Origin: an uncultured Alphaproteobacteria bacterium
Lineage (GTDB): Bacteria; Pseudomonadota; Alphaproteobacteria; RF32; CAG-239
Direction: 5' to 3'
Assembly: GCA_944390885.1 (NCBI GenBank)
Contig: CALXRP010000002.1
Span: 1 to 64,000, forward strand
Length of the DNA stretch: 64,000 bases
The translations under genes were made by a program, and so were the position numbers. Within the stretch, counting starts at the first letter, position 1. Each line of letters begins with the position of its first letter. Positions 53,711 to 63,315 of the stretch are shown piece by piece. The notes below the pieces were generated by a model. That model saw only the letters and a list, made by a program, of their open reading frames with translations, did no database searches and was not told where the DNA came from.

Positions 53711-54111
53711 AGCGGCAAAAGCGCAGCTGCTGCACTATCCCAGTCGGCATAATTTCCGTTAAGCGCCATATCATTTTTATCCCGCAGCTGGTACAAAACC
53801 GCCTCGCTGTCATAAACAAGATAGTCAAAATCATTATACCCCAGAATGAGCGCGCCGGTATCAGCCATGGCATTTTTCAAATTTTCATGAATAAGATCAG
53901 AAAACGGACCATCCGGATTAACGGCAAAAATTTCACAGCCGCTTCCGCGCACACCGTTGCATTCTTTAAGGAAATTGGCAAAATCATCCGGCAGTTCCGC
54001 CAGTCTGCTCCGTTTCATTTCGATTTTGTAAATCAAAACTTTTCGCGCATCAATCCCTTCGCCGCACCAAAGTTCATCGCTGTCTGCAATCATTTCCGCC
54101 AGTTCCGACAT
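53707..54111 (-). CDS. SUKH (SMI1/KNR4)-like protein, possible immunity protein
   Basis: 134 residues with a pattern LPDDFANFLKECNGVRGSGCEIF, followed by IFAVNPDG, LILGYNDFDYLVYD, and WDSAAAALL, resembling SMI1/KNR4 folds (YrhA-type). These are often immunity proteins to polymorphic toxins. It starts two bases after the stop of the upstream 477-residue protein, on the same strand, so the two are translated as a unit. Immunity is inferred from fold and position. Confidence 0.7.
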   Translation of the reverse strand: MSELAEMIADSDELWCGEGIDARKVLIYKIEMKRSRLAELPDDFANFLKECNGVRGSGCEIFAVNPDGPFSDLIHENLKNAMADTGALILGYNDFDYLVYDSEAVLYQLRDKNDMALNGNYADWDSAAAALLPL

Positions 54112-54113
54112 GT

Positions 54114-55547
54114 TTAATACCTCTGTCTTTCACGTTTTACAAAATTACTTTGTTCTTTCATCTGCCCGATCTTATTCTCATAATCTTTAGCATCTTTCTC
54201 ATTCAGGCTAAAACTCATCCCTTTGCTCAAACCGCCGACACAACAGACATCTTTTTTAAAACGCAAACGCCTGATTGTTTCCTCATGCATAACAACTTCT
54301 TTAATTTTTCGAGGCTTCCACTCCTCCGAAGCATTGCGCTTTTCGGCCTCTTTTCTGCGGCAATAAGCCTTCCCGAGCGGCTCATCCATCCGGTGCAACA
54401 AATCATGGATTCGGGGAATCCGCCGCGGCGGAAAATCATTTTCGGTTTCACAAGCGTCTCTGGTCCAAGAGGCAATTTTTTGTCGTGATTTTTTATCATC
54501 CACTCTGTCAAAAATCGTCACAAAATTATCAATTGCATTAGCTGCGGCATAATCATTGGCATCTTTAATGTTTTCTTTATGATGAACGCTGGCTTCGATC
54601 CAACCTCCGTCAACCGTTCTGATCAACGGCGGAAACTGGCTTTTTTCACGCATAAATTTTGCCACATTTTCAAATTCTTCTTCATCCACCCCCATCTTGC
54701 CGAGCAACAGCTTCAAATCTTTTTCATGATTATTGATCAGAATCTCGCAAAAAACATTTTTTGCCCCGTTAAAAACATGCGCTTTACGTTTAAACTGGTT
54801 GCCCCGGCTAAAATCATCAAACACAATCTGCTCAATATCCGACACCGGCATCTTAACGGCCAATTCCGGCGGAACATTCATCTTTACAAAAGCTTTCTTC
54901 ATGGCTTTGTCAAAATTTTTAAATGCAGGCTGTTGTTTCATCAACTGCCACGCCGCCGACTTCTCCAAATCATAGTCCTCTATCCGATAGCGCTTGGAAA
55001 CATCACGCGTATTTAAATATTCGGCATAAACTTCAGAAATCCTGCTGCCGTTTTGCCGTTCGACAAAACCGTTAAAAGCCATACGCATGGTCCTCCGAGC
55101 CTCCGTCGGGGGCGGAACAATAGTTTTTTCCTCTCGCTCTATCATACCCGACATAGCCTTGTCTAAAGCTTTTCGAGCATCTTCCGGATTTTTAATGCGG
55201 AAGATTGTATACTTCAAATCCGCCGTCAGATTGTCATGTAAGCAAAACCCGTCAAGTTCTTCTTTCAAAGCATTATAAAAATCTTTCTGTTCCCATCCAG
55301 GCTTATAATCCCCGTTTAACAAAGAAAAAATATCTTCCGGGGTTTTAATATCTTCAGGAACCTCTTCCATAGCCTGAACCACCGTAACCAGAATATCCAG
55401 TTCGTTATAAATTCGGGCTTCGTCACGCAAAAGTTTTTCATAAGAAGAAATTTCCGGCACGGCCTGCCGCTGACCCAAAGGCGCCTTACCGGTACGCGGA
55501 ATAGTCTTACCGGGCAGAGGAGGCATATTTTGCTTAAGTAGTTTCAT
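54114..55547 (-). CDS. Large hypothetical protein, possible toxin partner
   Basis: 477 residues, soluble, no signal peptide. An N-terminal Pro-rich stretch (PPLPGKTIPRTGKAPLGQ) is followed by helical segments. Around residues 315-350, WIEASVHHKENIKDANDY and NAIDNFVTIFD recall the His-His...Asn pattern of HNH-type nucleases, though the match is weak. The gene is cotranscribed with the SUKH-like gene. The toxin idea is inference. Family not recognised. Confidence 0.55.
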   Translation of the reverse strand: MKLLKQNMPPLPGKTIPRTGKAPLGQRQAVPEISSYEKLLRDEARIYNELDILVTVVQAMEEVPEDIKTPEDIFSLLNGDYKPGWEQKDFYNALKEELDGFCLHDNLTADLKYTIFRIKNPEDARKALDKAMSGMIEREEKTIVPPPTEARRTMRMAFNGFVERQNGSRISEVYAEYLNTRDVSKRYRIEDYDLEKSAAWQLMKQQPAFKNFDKAMKKAFVKMNVPPELAVKMPVSDIEQIVFDDFSRGNQFKRKAHVFNGAKNVFCEILINNHEKDLKLLLGKMGVDEEEFENVAKFMREKSQFPPLIRTVDGGWIEASVHHKENIKDANDYAAANAIDNFVTIFDRVDDKKSRQKIASWTRDACETENDFPPRRIPRIHDLLHRMDEPLGKAYCRRKEAEKRNASEEWKPRKIKEVVMHEETIRRLRFKKDVCCVGGLSKGMSFSLNEKDAKDYENKIGQMKEQSNFVKRERQRY

Positions 55548-55756
55548 TTCTTATTCCTCTCACGCCTTTTTGTCTATATTAACACAAAAAAGACGCCTAT
55601 ACAATAGAATAAAGCAAAATATTTAAGAAAAGATTGCCAAAAATAAAGAATGGAAACAGTATATTCGCCATTTTTTGAAGCAGCTTCGCTCGCCGTCAAG
55701 CACACCATATTACACCCGGCTTGGTGCCCGAACCATACATCTCATAAAAAAGCCAT

Positions 55757-55779
55757 AAAAAAACCCGCTTTTCAGCGGG
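55757..55779 (-). terminator. Terminator of the tRNA-Gln transcript
   Basis: CCCGCT / AGCGGG (55764-55769 and 55774-55779) with a 4-base loop and seven T on the minus strand. Confidence 0.9.
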
Positions 55780-55788
55780 CTCTTGTAA

Positions 55789-55862
55789 TGGCTCCCCCTC
55801 ATGGATTCGAACCACGATACCAACAACCAGAATGTCGTGTCCTACCGTTAGACGAAGGGGGA
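55789..55862 (-). tRNA. tRNA-Gln, anticodon CTG
   Basis: 74 bases with encoded CCA. Acceptor TCCCCCT / AGGGGGA, anticodon stem CGACA / TGTTG around loop TTCTGGT giving CTG, T arm with GTTCGAATCC, and discriminator G as expected for Gln. It reads CAG codons. Confidence 0.93.
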
Positions 55863-55882
55863 ATAATCATTTAACGCTATAT

Positions 55883-55911
55883 CTTCTACGCCGCTTTCTT
55901 TTCAGAGTCAA
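55883..55911 (-). promoter_or_regulatory. tRNA-Gln promoter
   Basis: TTGACT (55906-55911, minus), 17-base spacer, TAGAAG (55883-55888). Transcription would begin about 12 bases before the tRNA. Confidence 0.55.
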
Positions 55912-56035
55912 TATTTTTTCGCATTTATTAAAAAAATTTTTCTCCCCCTCTTGCCAAACCGGCCAAAAAATGGCAAATTATAAAAAGAGGCAGACAGAAT
56001 CTGTCTTCAATAATTATAGAAACAGGAATTTTATC

Positions 56036-56203
56036 ATGAATAACCGAACTTCCAAAGCTAGTTTAATTAGCGGCGAAGCTCATCCGGCTCACAGTGAGCC
56101 TCCGCTTTTTAAAATCATCGACTTTTCTTCTCCAATTCACCCGAAGGCGTGGGTTAATAAATTACGCAATGATGAGGGCTGTACGGTTCTGAAAGGAGTG
56201 TAA
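56036..56203 (+). CDS. Small protein coupled to the acetyltransferase gene
   Basis: 55 residues from ATG 56036, with AGGA upstream. Its stop lies two bases before the acetyltransferase start, whose RBS (AAGGAG) is inside this frame. PKAWVNKLRNDEGCTVLK is the most protein-like segment. It may be a leader peptide or a small partner protein. Unknown family. Confidence 0.5.
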   Translation: MNNRTSKASLISGEAHPAHSEPPLFKIIDFSSPIHPKAWVNKLRNDEGCTVLKGV

Positions 56204-56205
56204 CG

Positions 56206-56700
56206 ATGCTCACTTTCAGAGATCACATTATCCCGGAAGACATCGAAGCCGTCCGCCGAATTTCGTCTTCTACCGGCGTTTTTGACAGCGCCGATACGGA
56301 AATCACCGTCGAACTGGCACGCGATGCCTTGGCACAACAACAAAACGGCGACGATGAAATTGCCCATGATATCCGCTTTTTGTTCGCCGAACAAAACGGA
56401 CAAACCTGTGCCTACGCTTGCTACGGACATATTGCCGATTCCGATTCGACTTACGAATTGTATTGGCTATCAACGCACAATGATTTCCGGGGGCAAGGTA
56501 TCGGCAAAAAACTGATAACCAGACTGATTGAAAAAATCCAGGAGCTCGGCGGCTCAAAACTCTACATAAAAACCGACGGCAAAGACCTATACAAACCGAC
56601 CCGCTGTTTCTATGACTCCTGCGGTTTTACGGTTGAGGCACGCCTCAAGCAATACTATGATAAAAACGACGATTGCTATATCTATTCAATGTGTCTGTAA
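56206..56700 (+). CDS. GNAT family N-acetyltransferase
   Basis: 164 residues. The acetyl-CoA binding motif A is seen as DFRGQGIGKKLITRLIEKI; the C-terminal part has GFTVEARLKQYY. Substrate unknown. AAGGAG precedes the ATG. It shares a bidirectional terminator with aspS. Confidence 0.9.
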   Translation: MLTFRDHIIPEDIEAVRRISSSTGVFDSADTEITVELARDALAQQQNGDDEIAHDIRFLFAEQNGQTCAYACYGHIADSDSTYELYWLSTHNDFRGQGIGKKLITRLIEKIQELGGSKLYIKTDGKDLYKPTRCFYDSCGFTVEARLKQYYDKNDDCYIYSMCL

Positions 56701-56701
56701 C

Positions 56702-56728
56702 AAAAAGCCGGGAATTTCCCGGCTTTTT
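56702..56728. terminator. Bidirectional terminator between the acetyltransferase gene and aspS
   Basis: AAAAAGCCGGGAA / TTCCCGGCTTTTT with minimal loop, T-rich on both strands. Confidence 0.95.
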
Positions 56729-56730
56729 AT

Positions 56731-58503
56731 TTATTTCTTGTCCTCTGTCGGAACCACTTTAATATGCAGTTCATCAAGCTGTTGCTGCGTCACATAGTTC
56801 GGCGCCTGCATCATCAAATCTTGCGCCTTACCGTTCAGCGGGAACAATATCACATCGCGGATAATCGGCTCGTCCAAAAGCAGCATAACCGTGCGGTCAA
56901 TTCCCGGGGCACATCCGGCGTGAGGCGGAGCACCATACTTAAAGGCATTAATCATCCCGCCGAATTTATTGTCAACAACACTGTGATCATAACCGGCAAT
57001 TTCAAAGGCTTTATACATAATCTCCGGTTTATGGTTTCGAACCGCACCGGAAGCCAGTTCCACCCCGTTGCATACCATATCATACTGATAAGCATAAATA
57101 TCCAACGGATTTTTCGTCATCAAAGCTTCCATTCCGCCCTGCGGCATAGAAAAAGGATTATGCGAAAATTCAATAGCACCGGTCTCCTCATTTTCCTCAT
57201 AAAACGGAAAATCAACCACCCAACAAATACGAAAGACATTTTCTTCGTTAATGCCAAGCTCTTCACCGAGACGCAAACGAACCCGACCGGTAAACTTGGC
57301 AAATTTCATACCCTTACCGACCATAAAGATAACGGCATCACCGTCTTTAAGACCCAGCGCGGTCTTAATTTCCTCCAATTTTTCCGCACTCAACAATTTG
57401 GCAATTCCTTTGGCTCCGGCCGGTGCAAATGCAATATAGGCAATCCCGCCCATTCCTTCTTCTTTGGCATAAGCATCAAGCTTATCAAAGAAAGAACGCG
57501 GCTTTTCAGCCTGCCCCGGCAGCACAATCGCCCGCACGCTGTCTCCCTCGGCAACACGACTGTCATAAACGCCGAAACCTGAATTTCCGAACAAAGCCGT
57601 TGCCTCCTGAATAATCAACGGATTACGCAAATCCGGCTTATCCGAACCATATTTCAACATAGCTTCACGGAACGGAATACGCATAAACGGAGCCTGATCA
57701 ACCTTTTTGCCGTTGGCAAACTTATTAAACACGCCACCCATAACGTATTCGATTGCCTTAAAAACATCTTCCTGCGTCACAAAAGACATCTCCATATCGA
57801 GCTGATAAAATTCCCCCGGAGAACGATCAGCCCGCGGGTCTTCATCACGAAAACACGGAGCAATCTGAAAATAACGATCAAAACCCGATACCATCAACAG
57901 CTGCTTAAACTGTTGTGGAGCCTGCGGCAAAGCATAAAATTTGCCCGGATTAATACGAGAAGGCACCAAAAAGTCGCGTGCCCCTTCCGGAGAAGAAGCC
58001 GTCAAAATCGGGGTCTGATACTCCGTGAATCCCTGTTCCGTCATCAAACGGCGCATTTCCGCAATCACCTGTGAACGCAGAATGATATTTTTATGAATCC
58101 TGTCTTTGCGCAAATCCAAAAAACGATATTTCAAACGCAGCTCTTCCGGCGCATCATCTTCAACAGCCACCTGAATAGGCAAAACATCAGCCTCGGAATA
58201 AACCTCCAGCTCGGAAACTTTAATCTCAACTTCGCCGGTCGGCATATTTTTATTAATATTTTCCCGGATAACAACCGTCCCGTCAATTCCGATAACCGAT
58301 TCGGGACGCAAAGCCTGGATTTTTGCAAACAAATCTGAATCGCTGTCGAAAACACATTGGGTAATGCCGTAATGATCTCGCAAATCCACAAAACAAAGAC
58401 TGCCCAAATTTCTCTTCCGATGAATCCATCCGGCAAGTTTAACCTGTTTTCCGGCATCTTCTCGACGAAGCTGGCCGCAGGTATGTGTACGATAGCTATT
58501 CAT
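56731..58503 (-). CDS. aspS: Aspartyl-tRNA synthetase
   Basis: 590 residues. Anticodon-binding OB fold at the N-terminus ([23 protein letters not shown]), class II motif 2 [24 protein letters not shown], the bacterial insertion (GAD) domain, and motif 3 [14 protein letters not shown] near the end. Normal bacterial length. Alphaproteobacterial AspRS often also charges tRNA-Asn; whether it does so here cannot be told. Minus strand, divergent from rnd beyond two hypothetical genes. Confidence 0.98.
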   Translation of the reverse strand: MNSYRTHTCGQLRREDAGKQVKLAGWIHRKRNLGSLCFVDLRDHYGITQCVFDSDSDLFAKIQALRPESVIGIDGTVVIRENINKNMPTGEVEIKVSELEVYSEADVLPIQVAVEDDAPEELRLKYRFLDLRKDRIHKNIILRSQVIAEMRRLMTEQGFTEYQTPILTASSPEGARDFLVPSRINPGKFYALPQAPQQFKQLLMVSGFDRYFQIAPCFRDEDPRADRSPGEFYQLDMEMSFVTQEDVFKAIEYVMGGVFNKFANGKKVDQAPFMRIPFREAMLKYGSDKPDLRNPLIIQEATALFGNSGFGVYDSRVAEGDSVRAIVLPGQAEKPRSFFDKLDAYAKEEGMGGIAYIAFAPAGAKGIAKLLSAEKLEEIKTALGLKDGDAVIFMVGKGMKFAKFTGRVRLRLGEELGINEENVFRICWVVDFPFYEENEETGAIEFSHNPFSMPQGGMEALMTKNPLDIYAYQYDMVCNGVELASGAVRNHKPEIMYKAFEIAGYDHSVVDNKFGGMINAFKYGAPPHAGCAPGIDRTVMLLLDEPIIRDVILFPLNGKAQDLMMQAPNYVTQQQLDELHIKVVPTEDKK

Positions 58504-58603
58504 GTAAACCTCTTTAATTTTTAGTTATAATTAGATTTTTATTAGTAGAACCGATTTCACACAAAATCAAGCCCATTCTATACCGATACGCAGAAAATCG
58601 ACA

Positions 58604-58636
58604 TAAAAAAAGAGGGAACCGTCTGGCCCCTCTTTA
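58604..58636 (-). terminator. Terminator of the two-gene hypothetical operon
   Basis: AGAGGG / CCCTCT arms (58611-58616 and 58628-58633) and a T run on the minus strand. Confidence 0.85.
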
Positions 58637-58637
58637 A

Positions 58638-59174
58638 TTAACAAACGCAAATACGGTTATAAATGCATGGCAACTGCCCGGATATCCCAAGACAATGCAA
58701 AAGCACTGCATTTTCCCAGTCCCGAATATCTTCTCTGCCCAGCTCCGCAGCACCGCAAATCCGGCACCCTTCTCCCGGCACGTCAAACATAAAGGCAGGA
58801 ACGTCAACACCTCTTGAAGCACTCGACTGATTTGCAAAAACCAGCCAATCTTCAGCTGTTTCAGCCGCTGTTTTGTCATCTGCAGCCCAAGAGTCAAACA
58901 CTCTCAACGAAACCGGATACCCCAGGCTCTGACAACCATTCAGCAAATGTCTCCTGAACAAACCATGCAAACGTAAAGCATCTTCCTTTTCCCACTCCGA
59001 AAGGCAAATAACCACCCCCGGAATTTTACCGGCACAAACATTTTTGTTAACGGCCGCCGCCGGATAAACCAGAGCTTCCAAACCGGCCGCAATAATCTGT
59101 TCCGCTACCTGTTCAGTAGCTTCTTGCACTGTCCCGGCATTTTTCATCCTGACAAAAATTAAAATATCTTTCAT
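58638..59174 (-). CDS. Hypothetical protein, 178 residues
   Basis: From the ATG at 59174 (MKDILIFVRMKNAG); further upstream frame overlaps the previous gene. Contains CRICGAAELG, a CxxC pair, and LVYPAAAVNKNVCAG. No family recognised. It starts 11 bases after the end of the other hypothetical gene, and both probably form one operon ending at the terminator at 58604. Confidence 0.65.
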   Translation of the reverse strand: MKDILIFVRMKNAGTVQEATEQVAEQIIAAGLEALVYPAAAVNKNVCAGKIPGVVICLSEWEKEDALRLHGLFRRHLLNGCQSLGYPVSLRVFDSWAADDKTAAETAEDWLVFANQSSASRGVDVPAFMFDVPGEGCRICGAAELGREDIRDWENAVLLHCLGISGQLPCIYNRICVC

Positions 59175-59185
59175 AACATAAAGAT

Positions 59186-59782
59186 TTAAAATTTTCCCAT
59201 TGCATAAACCCGGGAAAGCACCGGCTGCCCTACGGCAAATTGTTTTTTGGCAGTTTGATGAACCTGATGGCAACAATCCAGCCAATACGCCAAATCATCA
59301 TAATCTCTCCTGCTACCGACCGCACGCAAAGTCAGATTTCTCCCTTCTTTGACAATAAACGCCCGCAAAATAACATTATGTTGTTTGTAAAAGTCATAAA
59401 GCAAATTGCAATATAACGCAACCGCTGTTTTATCACTTTCGTTTTCCGGCGGCAAAGATACGCCGACGGCACATGACGCACGGCGCCAGCCAAAATCGGC
59501 TGTTGCCCAAAAATCACTCTCGGGAAAACGTTTTTTGATCTGCATTGACAAAGCCTTAATATGCCTGAAACTCTCTGCCGACAATTCGGCAATCATCCCA
59601 TAAGTCGGCAACTCGGCACCATTCAGATAAGCCCCGCAATAAATGCCTTTCAAACATCCGCAGCACTCTTCTTCAATAATTTCGCGCAAAATATGCTTTT
59701 TACCGACAGGAAAACCACCTTGGCAGGAAAAAACGCCCAAAGAAGCACTTCGGTAACCTAAAAATAACTTTACCGTACTCAT
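59186..59782 (-). CDS. Hypothetical protein, 198 residues
   Basis: Soluble, Cys-rich in the N-terminal third (EECCGCLKGIYCGAY), with a WLDCCHQVHQTA segment later. No signal peptide. No recognised domain. First gene of a two-gene operon; no clear RBS. The high cysteine number in both proteins suggests metal or Fe-S binding, which is inference. Confidence 0.65.
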   Translation of the reverse strand: MSTVKLFLGYRSASLGVFSCQGGFPVGKKHILREIIEEECCGCLKGIYCGAYLNGAELPTYGMIAELSAESFRHIKALSMQIKKRFPESDFWATADFGWRRASCAVGVSLPPENESDKTAVALYCNLLYDFYKQHNVILRAFIVKEGRNLTLRAVGSRRDYDDLAYWLDCCHQVHQTAKKQFAVGQPVLSRVYAMGKF

Positions 59783-59937
59783 AATCGTTTATTTTTTAGT
59801 TAATAATTCTGTAAATAATCTCTAATTGAAAGCTACAAATAACATAAAACAAAACAAAAAGCAAGCAACTCCGATTAAAAAAATATTAAACATATGCTGC
59901 TAAATTAAAACAAAAATAGAAAATTAAGGCTTAAATT

Positions 59938-61092
59938 ATGATAAAATTAATTGAAGACACCGCCTCTTTGGAGGCTTTTTGTGCCCAATTGCAAAATCAA
60001 AAATTCATAACCATTGATCTGGAATTTATCCGCGAGAAAACCTATTATGCCGAACTTGCCCTGATCCAAGTCGGTTCTGAGGCCGAATGCGCCATTATTG
60101 ACCCTCTGGCTCCGGATCTGAACATGCACAGTTTTTTTCTGTTGTTGGAGAACCCGAAAATAGAAAAGGTCTTTCACGCCGGACATCAGGATATAGAAAT
60201 TCTGTATATGCTGACGCACAAAATCCCCTATCCTGTTTTTGATACTCAGATCGTTGCCCAAGTCTGCGGTTTTGGAGAAAATGTCAGTTATGAAAATCTG
60301 GTCAAATCAATTTGCGGCATAGAACTCGACAAATCATACCGTGTCAGCAACTGGCTGCAACGCCCGCTTTCGGAGCGGCAGCTGGAATATGCCCTTGCCG
60401 ACGTAACCCACCTGATAAAAATTTACCGGCACTTAAAATCCGAAGCCGAAAAAAATAACCGGATGGAATGGCTGAAAGAAGAAATGGAAAACGTCTATAA
60501 TCCGGATACTTATATTATCAAACCGGAAGATGCCTGGATGCGTCTGCGCGCCCGTTCCCACCACCCGTTTTTTCTGACGGTTTTAAGAGAACTTTGCGCC
60601 TGGCGGGAAAGACGGGCCCAATCCCGCAACATCACACGGCAGGTCATTATCAAAGATGACTGCCTGGCCAACATTGCCTCTCTTTGCCCGCATAATCATG
60701 AAGAACTCGCTCAGATCCGCGGCATGAGAAAAGACATTGCCGACGGCAAACTGGCTGCTGAAATCATCGACATCATCTGCAAATGTGATAAAATCCCGCC
60801 CGAGGATTATGTCGTTCCGCCCAAAGAAAAGAAAATCCCCGGCTATTCCACGGCATTATACGAGTTGTTAAAACTGCTGTTAAAACTCAAAGCGCAGGAA
60901 CATCAGGTCGTTGCCCGGCTCATCGCCCATGATGATGACTTAAAAGAGTTCGCCTCGGCCAAAAACGATGCCCGCAACCCCATTCTGAAAGGCTGGCGAA
61001 AAGAAGTTTTCGGAGAAGCCGCTTTAGCACTTCGCAGCGGAAAAATAAGCATCAGCTACAATCCGAAATCACACAAAATAGAAATCAAATAG
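59938..61092 (+). CDS. rnd: Ribonuclease D
   Basis: 384 residues. RNase D is a 3'-5' exonuclease that trims tRNA precursors. DEDDy residues are Asp27 and Glu29 (TIDLEF), Asp85 (HAGHQDIEIL), Tyr151 and Asp155 (EYALADV). An HRDC domain follows (about 205-285, PFFLTVLRELCAWRERRA). aspS and rnd are close neighbours in many Alphaproteobacteria. A strong symmetric terminator follows. Confidence 0.96.
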   Translation: MIKLIEDTASLEAFCAQLQNQKFITIDLEFIREKTYYAELALIQVGSEAECAIIDPLAPDLNMHSFFLLLENPKIEKVFHAGHQDIEILYMLTHKIPYPVFDTQIVAQVCGFGENVSYENLVKSICGIELDKSYRVSNWLQRPLSERQLEYALADVTHLIKIYRHLKSEAEKNNRMEWLKEEMENVYNPDTYIIKPEDAWMRLRARSHHPFFLTVLRELCAWRERRAQSRNITRQVIIKDDCLANIASLCPHNHEELAQIRGMRKDIADGKLAAEIIDIICKCDKIPPEDYVVPPKEKKIPGYSTALYELLKLLLKLKAQEHQVVARLIAHDDDLKEFASAKNDARNPILKGWRKEVFGEAALALRSGKISISYNPKSHKIEIK

Positions 61093-61098
61093 ATATTT

Positions 61099-61130
61099 AT
61101 CAAAAAACCCCACTCCCGGGGTTTTTTGAT
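61099..61130. terminator. Terminator downstream of rnd
   Basis: ATCAAAAAACCCC pairs perfectly with GGGGTTTTTTGAT around a 6-base loop; symmetric, works for plus-strand rnd and possibly the minus-strand hydrolase gene. Confidence 0.9.
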
Positions 61131-61193
61131 ATCCGTTTCACAAAATTTCTGTTTTCTCAGACAAGAAGGCAGAAAACCAGCAAAATTTTTCAA

Positions 61194-62258
61194 TCATTTC
61201 AAATTGGTTTTGAAAAATTTCTCAATTTTATCAAACGGAATTTTGTCTTTTTGATCATACAAATCCACATGATTCGCCCCCGGAATAATCATCAGCTCTT
61301 TATTGTCTCCCTTCAGTTTTTTATAGGCATCTTCGCTAAAATAACGGCTGTGCGCCTTTTCACCATGCAGCATAAGCACAGCGCTTCTGATTTCACCGCT
61401 GTAAGCCAAAATCGGCATATTCATAAAAGATAAGACAGAAGTCATATTCCAGTTGCCGTTTGAATTGATGGAACGTTTATGAAAACCGCGCGGCGTCTTA
61501 TAATAGCCGTAATAATCCTGCACAAATTGCGGCTCTTCGCCTGTCAGTTTTTCCGGCAGCCCCGGCGCTTTGGCAAAAGTACCGTTTTTAAAATCTTCCG
61601 TTCTCTGTTCATTAAGTTTCTGCCGCAGCTCATAACGCTCTTTCTCACCCATCGCGTCAAAATAACCATTGGCATTTACCCGGCTCATATCATACATCGT
61701 CGATGTAACGGTTGCCTTAATGCGTGGATCATTTGCCGCCGCATTCAAAGCAAACCCGCCAAACCCGCAAATACCGATGATTCCGATTTTATCGGCGTCA
61801 ATTTCCGGCTGAACACTCAAAAAATCAACTGCCGCGCTAAAATCCTCAGTATTAATATCCGGAGAGGCCACATTACGGGGCTCTCCGCCGCTCTCGCCGG
61901 TATAAGACGGATCAAAAGCCAATGCGGCAAAACCGCGCTCAGCCATTGTTTGTGCATACAAACCCGAGGCCTGCTCTTTTACCGCCCCGAACGGACCGCT
62001 GACGGCAATCGCCGGCAACTTGCCTGTCTTCCTGTCTTTTGGCAGATACAAATCTCCGGTTAGCTCAATACCGTATCTGTTCTTAAACTTAACCTTTTTC
62101 ACGTCAACAGCTTCACTCCGGGCAAAAACCTTATCCCCCCCGTTGTTTTTCTCTCCATTCATAATTTCTGCTCCTCTTGCATTTGACATTAAAACAAATA
62201 CCAGGGTCAAACCCCATAAAACTGAATTAAAAATTCTTTTGTTAAAAACAATATTCAT
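61194..62258 (-). CDS. Exported alpha/beta hydrolase with Cys nucleophile
   Basis: 354 residues. A signal peptide (MSNARGAEI boundary) precedes an alpha/beta hydrolase domain of the dienelactone-hydrolase-like group. The nucleophile elbow GICGFGG carries Cys164 in place of the common Ser; other candidate triad residues are Asp or Glu before the C-terminal GANHVDLYD His. Such a Cys is also seen in dienelactone hydrolases. Substrate unknown. Divergently transcribed from a LysR regulator gene, which probably controls it. Confidence 0.85.
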   Translation of the reverse strand: MNIVFNKRIFNSVLWGLTLVFVLMSNARGAEIMNGEKNNGGDKVFARSEAVDVKKVKFKNRYGIELTGDLYLPKDRKTGKLPAIAVSGPFGAVKEQASGLYAQTMAERGFAALAFDPSYTGESGGEPRNVASPDINTEDFSAAVDFLSVQPEIDADKIGIIGICGFGGFALNAAANDPRIKATVTSTMYDMSRVNANGYFDAMGEKERYELRQKLNEQRTEDFKNGTFAKAPGLPEKLTGEEPQFVQDYYGYYKTPRGFHKRSINSNGNWNMTSVLSFMNMPILAYSGEIRSAVLMLHGEKAHSRYFSEDAYKKLKGDNKELMIIPGANHVDLYDQKDKIPFDKIEKFFKTNLK

Positions 62259-62386
62259 CTTTTGCTCCCGATTTATTGCAAAACTCTTTATACCTAATCA
62301 TAAATTCTTCTTTACAAAATAGCAAATACTCATATCCTATATCATATTATGCCTTTAAAGCATATCACTCAAAAAGGAGACAGAAT

Positions 62387-63295
62387 ATGGAACTCAGGGT
62401 ATTGCGCTATTTTCTGGCCGTCGCTGACCAGGGCAGCATAACCAAAGCAGCCGATTTTTTGCATATCACCCAACCCACCCTTTCCAGACAGTTAAAAGAT
62501 CTGGAAGAAGAACTCGGCCTGCCGCTTTTCGTCCGCAGCAGTCATAATGTCATCCTCACCCCCGAAGGAGCCATCCTGCGCCAGCGTGCCGAAGAAATAC
62601 TGGATATGGTTCAAAAAACCAAAAACGAATTTAACACCACTCCCACAGACATCTCCGGAGACATTTACATCGGCGGCGGCGAAACCGGCAGCATGCGTCT
62701 GATTGCCGGAATAATAAAAGAACTGCAGCAAAAATATCCAAACATTTGTTACCATTTATATAGCGGCAATGCCGAAAATGTTACCGAGCGTTTAGACAAG
62801 GGGCTGCTTGATTTCGGCGTATTGATTCAGCCGACGGATCTGTCAAAATACTGCAGCATATCCCTGCCGGAAAAAGACGTCTGGGGCGTTATTATGCCCA
62901 AAGACTGCAGCCTCGCAAAAAAAGCAAGCATTACCAAAGCAGACTTGACTAACCTTCCTTTGATATGCTCCCAACAGGCAATCCGGCAAACACCTGCCCG
63001 CAATGATTTCAAAAACTGGTTTGGCAAAGATTTTAATAAACTAAACATCGTCGCCACCTACAATCTGGTCTTCAACGCCGCCTTACTGGCCGAGCAGAAA
63101 ATCGGTTATGTCCTGAGCCTTGACCGGCTTATTGATTCTATGGACAGTAACGTTTGTTTCCGCCCTTTCAGCCCGAGACTGGAATCCGGTTTGGATATTG
63201 TTTGGAAAAAGAACCGGATATTTTCTCCCGCCGCTCAAATATTCCTCGAGACACTCCGGCAAAAATTCGGCCCCGGATCATCACCGGAGCCGTAA
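62387..63295 (+). CDS. LysR family transcriptional regulator
   Basis: 302 residues from the ATG at 62387, with AAAGGAGA upstream. Winged-helix DNA-binding domain at 1-60 (MELRVLRYFLAVADQGSITKAADFLHITQPTLSRQL-type), linker helix, and periplasmic-binding-like effector domain. LysR regulators usually control the divergently transcribed neighbour, here the alpha/beta hydrolase. The intergenic region (62259-62386) is AT-rich. Confidence 0.95.
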   Translation: MELRVLRYFLAVADQGSITKAADFLHITQPTLSRQLKDLEEELGLPLFVRSSHNVILTPEGAILRQRAEEILDMVQKTKNEFNTTPTDISGDIYIGGGETGSMRLIAGIIKELQQKYPNICYHLYSGNAENVTERLDKGLLDFGVLIQPTDLSKYCSISLPEKDVWGVIMPKDCSLAKKASITKADLTNLPLICSQQAIRQTPARNDFKNWFGKDFNKLNIVATYNLVFNAALLAEQKIGYVLSLDRLIDSMDSNVCFRPFSPRLESGLDIVWKKNRIFSPAAQIFLETLRQKFGPGSSPEP

Positions 63296-63315
63296 AAATA
63301 GTTTGAAAATTATTT

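Noticed and set aside
55650-55874. Plus-strand frame of 74 residues ending in LPLDEGGIII
   Set aside because: It reads through the tRNA-Gln gene and its terminator antisense; no RBS and no homology.
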